Shown here: positions 57,798 through 64,000 of the stretch, piece after piece | Layout: each line of letters begins with the position of its first letter | Position numbering within the stretch: position 1 is the first letter of the stretch | The notes under the pieces: model-generated | What the model saw: only the letters and a program-made list of their open reading frames with translations | Told to the model about the DNA's origin: nothing | Database searches by the model: none | Position numbers and translations under genes: made by a program | Origin: Chlorocebus sabaeus | Lineage: Eukaryota; Chordata; Mammalia; Primates; Cercopithecidae | Direction: 5' to 3' | Length of the DNA: 64,000 nt | Assembly (NCBI RefSeq): GCF_047675955.1 | Contig: NC_132915.1 | Location: forward strand, 18,953,766-19,017,765

Positions 57798-58095
57798 TTT
57801 TTTTTTTTTTTTTTGAGATGGAGTCTTGCTCTGTCGCCCAGACTGGGGTGCACTGGTGCAGTTTGGGCTCACTGCAAGCTCCGCCTCCCAGGTTCACACC
57901 ATTCTTCTGCCTCAGCCTCCTGAGTAGCTGGGACTACAGGCGCCCGCCACCACTCCCAGCTAATTTTTTGTTTTTTCAGTAGAGACAGGGTTTTACCGTG
58001 TTAGCCAGGATGAGCTCGATCTCCTGACCATGTGATCCACCCGCCTTGACCTCCTAAAGTGTTGGGATTAGAGGCATGAGCCACCACACCCAGCC
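57798..58095 (-). repeat. AluY/S, antisense
   Basis: Full-length minus-strand Alu with an 18-base T tail. 'actcccagctaattttttgttttttcag' shows moderate divergence. I did not find a clear target duplication. Confidence 0.95.
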
Positions 58096-58734
58096 TAAAC
58101 AATCTTTATAGTGAAACTTAAGCTTCAACTTCTCCACGAAGCCTGAACTATCTAAATCTTCACAGATCCAATGGAGATTTAAAAAAACAAAAACAAAAAA
58201 AAAAAAACTACGTTGGTCATCTACATGATCTAGAATTGGAAGTATCTATGACTCCTACAACAACACTGGAAGTTGGACACTCAAAATCTACATTACTCTA
58301 CTGAAAAACAGGCGTGGAATCTGCTTAAAAGGGGTGGCTATAAACCTCTAACCATAGGAGATGAAATTCCTGTCCACAGAAATCCTTTCATTTTCCAGAC
58401 CAACACTTTCTTACACAAAAATAATCTAGAGTTTGCGTAACATCAAAGTCTCCAATTCTCTGGATTAAAGACTTGGATTTAGACCAAATCAAGATTTCTA
58501 GAAGCAATACATTAAAGAGATCAATTGCTTTACAGCATGAAATGAGAAATGAACCAGAAAATCAGTACCTGAGATAGAATATGAGTTCAGGAAGAAAAGA
58601 CAAGGAATGGAAGCAACTAAAGCAGTTCAAGTTTATCCTGGAACTGGGCAAGGTCAAATTTTAAAAATTAACAGAGGCAGAAGAAAGGAAAATCAATATT
58701 AATGGGCAACTTTTATGTACTAAGCAGTATCTTT
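58096..58734. other. Single-copy sequence
   Basis: Nothing recognised. An A-rich run lies at 58178-58207. Confidence 0.4.
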
Positions 58735-59380
58735 GTCTGGGTTCCCTAGACAAAGGAGACTGAAGCAAGAATTAAATGTCCATGCTTTTGAGAGGTGATT
58801 TTCAGGTTGGGAAAGTAAAAGAATAATGAAAGGGATATTAAGGGATAGGGCGAGATGCAAGGTATTGCATTTTCATGCTGGTCACAGGTCATGATGATCC
58901 ATGAAGCAACGTAGCCTGCTTTGCTGGTAAATTCAGCTCAGCCCTACAGGATTTCTCCAGACAGGATAAATGGAGAAACTTGGCCAAGAAACAGTCTATG
59001 GGAGGGAGGGACGGAGGAGAGAAACTTACCTTCCATGTTTCCTCCATGTCCTGTTGCCCACTGGTTAAAATCTGTGCCATAAGGAATTAGCTGCCCCACA
59101 TTTCTGGATAACATCAACCCATATCCCATGCACTCTGTTGTGGGATTCAAGTCCAGATGTAGCAAAAGAAGTCAGAACCATGGGGCACAAGGCAATTCCA
59201 TCCAGCTGCTCGTTGACAACCAAGGAGGGCCCAACTTTAAGTGAGCAACTGGTCAGTCCCAAACAGTATGGACCCAAGCAGAGTTCTTGGCCATGGTGGC
59301 TGAGGCTGAGCCTGCTGCTGAAGGTCTGAGATACAATGGCACCTAAGGAATTGAGGGAGGCCTACAGGTATGTCTGATGT
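58735..59380. other. Unassigned block, possibly an old ERVL-type relic
   Basis: 'gtctgggttccctagacaaagg' at the left has the sound of an LTR start, but no poly(A) signal, end or duplication can be paired with it. Opposing 60-73-codon frames (58889-59329) have no domain. Confidence 0.25.
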
Positions 59381-59649
59381 TAGCCACCATGTCAGGTGAC
59401 TTATGTAATCCTATTCGGTCAGTATTATAATTGTTGCTTTACTCATAGTGCATTTGGGTTCTAATTGAATGAACAGATCATGACCTATTGTCACAGTAAT
59501 AAGCAGCAAAAATTATACTTAATTTAAGGTCTGACTATCTGAAGTGTGAAATTCCACCTTTCTTTTCTATTTCATTTCTGTTTCACCTTAGATGCTGAAC
59601 TTGGTGTTGTGCTTACAGGTGTTCACGGTTCCTCGTTCATGCATTATGT
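59381..59649. other. Single-copy sequence
   Basis: Nothing recognised. Confidence 0.4.
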
Positions 59650-59770
59650 TATTTCACCTATTTATAATACATGCCAAAAATACTAATCTTCAGAGAGTAT
59701 AAACTCCTTGCCCAAGGTCTCACAGCTAATAAGTGGAAGAACCATACTTTAAACTTATGTCAATCAGTGT
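59650..59770 (+). repeat. MIR SINE fragment (3' half)
   Basis: 'cttgcccaaggtctcacagctaataagtgg' is a well-kept MIR 3' landmark; the flanks are worn. Confidence 0.72.
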
Positions 59771-61589
59771 CCAAAGTCACTCTGTGCTTTATCATTGCTC
59801 ACAGCCAACAATGCCTACCCTCCACCTGCCCCTGGCTCAGAGGGTCAAGCTCTGTTCACATCATCTGCTCATTCCCCATCAGGGTTCTCCCGTTTTGGAG
59901 ATATCCTCACAAAATATACTATACTCATTTTTTCAAGGGTACAACTGAAACACAGCAAGTTTAAGGACTTCCAAGAACATAGGCATCAAGTCAGTGACAA
60001 TATTTAGACCTTCTCCTAAAGTTACAGAATGATTCTCTAGTTCTGAGGCTGGAATTATAAAGATAATTCAAAGTCACATAACACACATAGGAAGGCAAAT
60101 TTGCATTCCCGTGCGGGGTCAAGGTCTAGAGGAACTATGAATATAACATATTTCAATTAAGCTCAACAGATACAAGTTTATAAAACAAAAAGTACTTTGT
60201 TAAACTTCTGAAGCTCATGTATACTTGCATGCTTTCTGGAAATAAAAATATTGCTGACACATTTGAAGTGAAAATGAAAATAGAGACAAATTTTATCTAT
60301 CAAATGCTCATGACACGTTTTATATGTTTGCTTTTATTTTTTAATTTGAAGGTGGAAATTTCAATTTGAAGAGGAATAAAAAGTTCCTCATTAGTTCTTT
60401 AATTTTAAGAAATGCACTTCTTAAGTGTATTTCAATCCCTTGGGTCAATATTTCTATTTCTGATAAAATGCAAATAGCCTGAGAAGGCTAAGAGTTTTGT
60501 TTGTTGTCCAGTTTTTACAATTTAAGCTACTATGAGGGTAAGATTTCATTGTTGAAAACAGGTTTAGGAAAAGAACTTTAGGCAGAAAAAAAGAGGTTCC
60601 TTAATAGATCACTGGGTCTTCAATAACAAGTATTACCTGCTTCACACTTTTTCCTACAGTCAGCATGACAAGTCACCATCAGAAAAAAACACATCTCAGC
60701 AAGATCTTACAATAATGAGGGGCTGTTTACAGGATATGCTCCTTCTTACCACCAAATCATATTTGCAATTGACAGGTGAGATATACCTGTCCACCTGTCT
60801 TCTCCTAAACAATTTGAGCTATAATGTCATTTTCCTACACCAAAAAAATCTTAGTCTTACTTTCTGCAATTTCTCGAAGACTTTAAGGACAGAGCTTTCA
60901 ACAACTACATTTCTACCATCATGGCCATCCATGGTTCTGTAACACTGCACAGTCCCGTGCACATGCTAGAAATTTAGATATGCACTCTGCAACATATTTC
61001 TAAGGAGACGCATCTCCCGACTGGGGGGCATGTCTGCCACCACTCTCTGACTTACACTGTTTTAAGTCTCTTTGCAGGCTGCTCTTGCCTTTTTAATTTG
61101 AAGAGAATAGTGAAGGCGGAGAACAATAAGAAAAAATCTCCCCCAAAGCTCAGAAGTCATAAAATCTGTCATCCTTTCTGAATCATATTATTGAAACAAC
61201 CTTTCCTCTTTGATGCCTTCCCTGTATTTTGTATTTAAACAATTTTCTGACCATGCCTCCCCTTTGTGAAGTCCCCACTACTGAAACCAAACAGCAAAGC
61301 ACAGAAGATGTACAGGAATTTTAGTTACCACAGAAAGGGCATTGACCAAGGATGCCATAGCTTATATCCCAAAATTTAGCTGGACACAATTTCTACCCAC
61401 TGCATCATGGCCCTTTAAGTAATTTCTTACTAAATTTTTGTATCCACTTCAGGTAAATGCTCATTACATGGGAATTTGGGGTTTGAGTTAATATACTTGC
61501 AAACTCAACCAGTTTTAGATTCTGTCAATTACTTCTGAGGTAGGTGATTTTGAATATGTCACTCTCTTTAAGAACTGAGAGCAGTATGA
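59771..61589. other. Single-copy sequence
   Basis: No gene or repeat recognised. Three overlapping frames at 59671-60007 compete for the same bases and have no domain. Confidence 0.4.
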
Positions 61590-61660
61590 AAAAACCATTG
61601 TGGTATAGAGAAGAACTCTCTTCAGCCTCAATTTTCTCATCTGTGAGATGATATTTCAAG
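61590..61660 (+). repeat. Short MIR-like fragment
   Basis: 'cagcctcaattttctcatctgtgagatg' is the MIR 5' core landmark ('cctcagtttcctcatctgtaaaatg'). Confidence 0.6.
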
Positions 61661-62099
61661 GTCTTCCAATACTAATATTTAATCTCTCTGAAGAATTAAG
61701 CAGCTATCTGATGCACATGCTGGTCACTACTGAACCGTAATAAGATATAATGGAAAACAGGACAATAGAAGACTTAAAGATTTACTGTTTACATAGTTTT
61801 TAAAGAATACAGTAAAATATTAAAATTTTAACTTCCGGGGCTATTATTTGAAGGACACAAATCTGTTTTAAAAATCAGTAGGAACAAAGAATTCTTATTA
61901 TTATGATGCTTTAATGAAATCCATAGAGAACTCAACTGCAACAAACTGAATAAATTAAAATGCATTATACATGATATAAAAGGTATGTATTACACATAGT
62001 AAAATAGATGTAATTAACATATAAACAAATGAACTAAACATAGTTTAATGTGTCTGTGACATTAATGTAGCATGAAAGCTAGATTGCTGTTATAAAACT
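61661..62099. other. AT-rich single-copy sequence
   Basis: Nothing recognised. Confidence 0.4.
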
Positions 62100-62460
62100 T
62101 TACAGAATTCAGTTAACTTTCATCCTCACATTCACTACTAGATAATTTGAAGATGCCTTAATGTCTTTCCTGGTTATACATTTAAAAAAATATTTCTCAA
62201 CCCAGTCAACGGGAGTTTATACAAGGCTGCCTTGAATGAAAAACCTCAGCTGGAATTTTGTCTGCAAAGCTATAAGAAAAGGCCCTATAATAGAAACAAA
62301 ATTAAGGCAACTAAGAGCAATGATCTTTCCCTTGGGACCAACAGTATAGTCACGATCGGACTCTCATCCCTTCCAAATCTTGTGACGCTCTTCAATTACT
62401 TGGATTTCAAAAGCATCTGTGAAAAGGAATAAAGATCTGAAAATAAGATGCGGAAAGAGA
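62100..62460. promoter_or_regulatory. Weak candidate conserved block
   Basis: Repeat-free, with an open frame of 66 codons (62232-62432) whose composition is not coding-like, and isolated CpGs (CACGATCGGAC, TGTGACGCTC, GATGCGGAAAG). It could be constrained noncoding DNA; evidence is slight. Confidence 0.2.
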
Positions 62461-63214
62461 AATCGGGAGTACATGATTAGTCTGTTTTTACGGAGATTGC
62501 CAACAATAAGAAAAACCAGTTAAGTGTTGGTATCCAGAATCTTTCTAAGAATACACGATTTGACCAGGTGTTCATAAAAAGTTAAAAAAAAAAATTACAT
62601 CCTCAAGTTTTAAACTATTTGTGATTTCCAAGATTGTTAACACTTGGATTACAAAATGAATATTGAATGGTATTTTTAACTACAGATATTACTTGATTGA
62701 AGTAGAAAAGATATGCCACATTAGGCCAAGCACAAAGGCGAGTTCTCATTCTTGATTTATCTCTTCTCTCATTTTCCTATCCCTACCAACATCCATCAGC
62801 AAGTCCTGTTGGCTCAACCTCTAGAAACCCTCTACTGTGGTGGCAATAGCAATAGGGAAAAGTTGATGGTTTTAGGGGCGATAGGAAAGCCTGAGGGGAG
62901 AAAAATAAATGGGAAAATCAAGAGTTCTGTTTTATCTATGTTAGCTTTGAGATGCTTGTTAGACTTTTAAGTAAAGATGTCAAGGAGGTGGTTGGATACA
63001 TGAATCTGGAGTTCAGTGATAAAGTCAAGGCTAAAGATATAAACTCGGGAGTTATTGGTTTCAAATTTACGATGCTACGAATAGCTGCTCATAACGTGTT
63101 CATTGGTCAAGCGGTGATGGTCTCATCTATTCCACTTTATCAGCATGATTCCTGTCACTTAGTAGATACTCAATAATTGTTTTCTTATTGCCCTGAACTA
63201 TACTGGAATGCTTC
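62461..63214. other. Single-copy sequence
   Basis: Nothing recognised. Confidence 0.4.
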
Positions 63215-63219
63215 ATAGT

Positions 63220-63654
63220 TGTGATGGTTAATATTGAGTGTCAACTTCATTGGACTGAAGGATGCAAAGTATTGATCCTGGGTGTGTCTGTGGGGGTGTT
63301 GTCAAAGGAGATTCACATTTGAGTCAGTGGGCTGCAGAAGGCAGGCCCACCCTTAATCTGGATGGGCACCATCTAATCCGCTGCCAGCACAGGTAGAACT
63401 TCAAGCAGAAAAACATGAAAAGACCAGACTGACCTAGCCTTGAATATCAGACTCCAACTTCCTGCCCTCGAACATCAGACTCCAAATTCTTCAGTTTTAG
63501 GACTCAGACTGGCTCTCCTCGCTCTCAGCTTGCAGACAGCCTATTGTGGGGGCTTGTAATCGTGAAGAGTTAATAATAAACTCCCCTTTACATACATACA
63601 TATATACACACACGTATATATATATACGTGTGTGTATATATATGTATGTATGTA

Positions 63655-63685
<31 letters not shown>

Positions 63686-63758
63686 ATATATATACACACA
63701 CACATATATACATATATCTCCTATTAGATCTTCCCTCTGGAGGACCCTGACTGATACA
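63220..63758 (+). mobile_element. Solo LTR with internal dinucleotide expansion
   Basis: A 539-bp LTR, TGTGATGGTTAATATTGAG to CCCTGACTGATACA, bounded by a perfect 5-bp duplication, ATAGT (63215-63219 and 63759-63763). AATAAA is at 63575-63580. 'gggtgtgtctgtgggggtgttg', 'gggctgcagaaggcaggcccacccttaatctgg' and 'tcctgccctcgaacatcagactccaa' belong to a common human LTR whose family name I cannot give reliably. A 5-bp duplication would fit the ERVL or MaLR groups. The AT/GT repeat (63588-63718) lies between the poly(A) signal and the LTR end. Confidence 0.85.
63588..63718. repeat. Compound (CATA)n/(CA)n/(TA)n/(TG)n repeat with two perfect palindromes
   Basis: Alternating purine-pyrimidine sequence inside the LTR. 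It holds a perfect 42-bp palindrome at 63600-63641 (centre within the TATATATATA run, flanked by ACACACACG and CGTGTGTGT) and a perfect 30-bp palindrome at 63675-63704 (TG run, TA run, CA run). Confidence 0.93.
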
Positions 63759-63763
63759 ATAGT

Positions 63764-64000
63764 ACTAAGGATAAGTGTATAAGTTCCAAGTATTTTGGCT
63801 GTTCCCTACCAAAAAAAAATGTGGATTTTGTGTTCACGTTTAAATTCTGGGAAGGCATATAGATAAGAGGTAAAGAAGAATCATCTCTGTTTTGGGCACC
63901 CAGAGAGAGGTTTAGAAGAGTGCTTCCTTTTTTCCCCCTTCTATATTTAGAACTCAAGGGCTTCTAAAGAGAATTCAAACATTGGAGCTGTAGAATCTAC
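63764..64000. other. Unassigned sequence to window end
   Basis: Nothing recognised. Confidence 0.4.

Noticed and set aside
59671..60007. Three overlapping plus frames
   Set aside because: All three frames are open by chance over a short MIR-bearing stretch; no codon preference is evident.
63497..63782. Opposing frames rich in H, T, Y and V
   Set aside because: They are translations of the dinucleotide repeat.

Overview
The window is primate nuclear DNA, most likely from an Old World monkey. It contains many Alu elements, primate L1 elements and THE1/MST/MLT1 (MaLR) LTRs. Two of the youngest Alus (23695-23964 and 51151-51460) read GATCCGGCCACTGC in the right monomer. From memory, this is typical of cercopithecid AluYRa-type elements rather than human AluY, which reads GATCGCGCC. 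No bacterial, viral or organellar gene layout is present.

I found no intact protein-coding gene, no convincing host exon, no tRNA, rRNA or other structured RNA gene, and no CpG island. The longer open reading frames all lie in retrotransposon relics: L1 ORF2 on the minus strand at 2141-2785, L1 ORF1 and ORF2 on the plus strand at 29043-32553, THE1 internal sequence at 26021-27584, and antisense Alu or L1 frames. The window is best read as intergenic or intronic sequence.

Layout. 1-6525: a long minus-strand L1M whose 3' part is replaced by a class II-like LTR (1-936) and whose ORF2 is split by a MaLR LTR with a 5-bp target duplication (3606-3981). 6526-25660: mostly old single-copy DNA with MIR, L2, MLT1 and Alu pieces, a young L1 3' end (14989-15807) and a THE1/MST solo LTR (20032-20385). 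25666-27933: a complete THE1-type provirus (LTR, internal, LTR) on the minus strand. 28033-32724: a plus-strand L1PA-type element with its 5' UTR, inserted into an MLT1 LTR. It lacks about 1.4 kb of ORF2 (Z region and reverse transcriptase core) and its poly(A) tail. 33090-53345: Alus, a Tigger-type MITE, MIRs, MLT1 LTRs, another young L1 3' end (47932-48358), a full-length young Alu with a 16-bp duplication, a purine-only tract and old L1 pieces. 53346-64000: largely unique, AT-rich sequence ending in a solo LTR (63220-63758) that carries a dinucleotide repeat with 42-bp and 30-bp perfect palindromes.

No new biological system is evident. The best leads are repeat-free blocks that look like conserved noncoding elements (about 17460-17700, 40040-40520, 40880-41110, 55190-55950). 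Others are two retroelements that end without poly(A) yet sit between direct repeats, the in-frame ORF2 deletion, and the Z-DNA or cruciform-prone alternating tracts.
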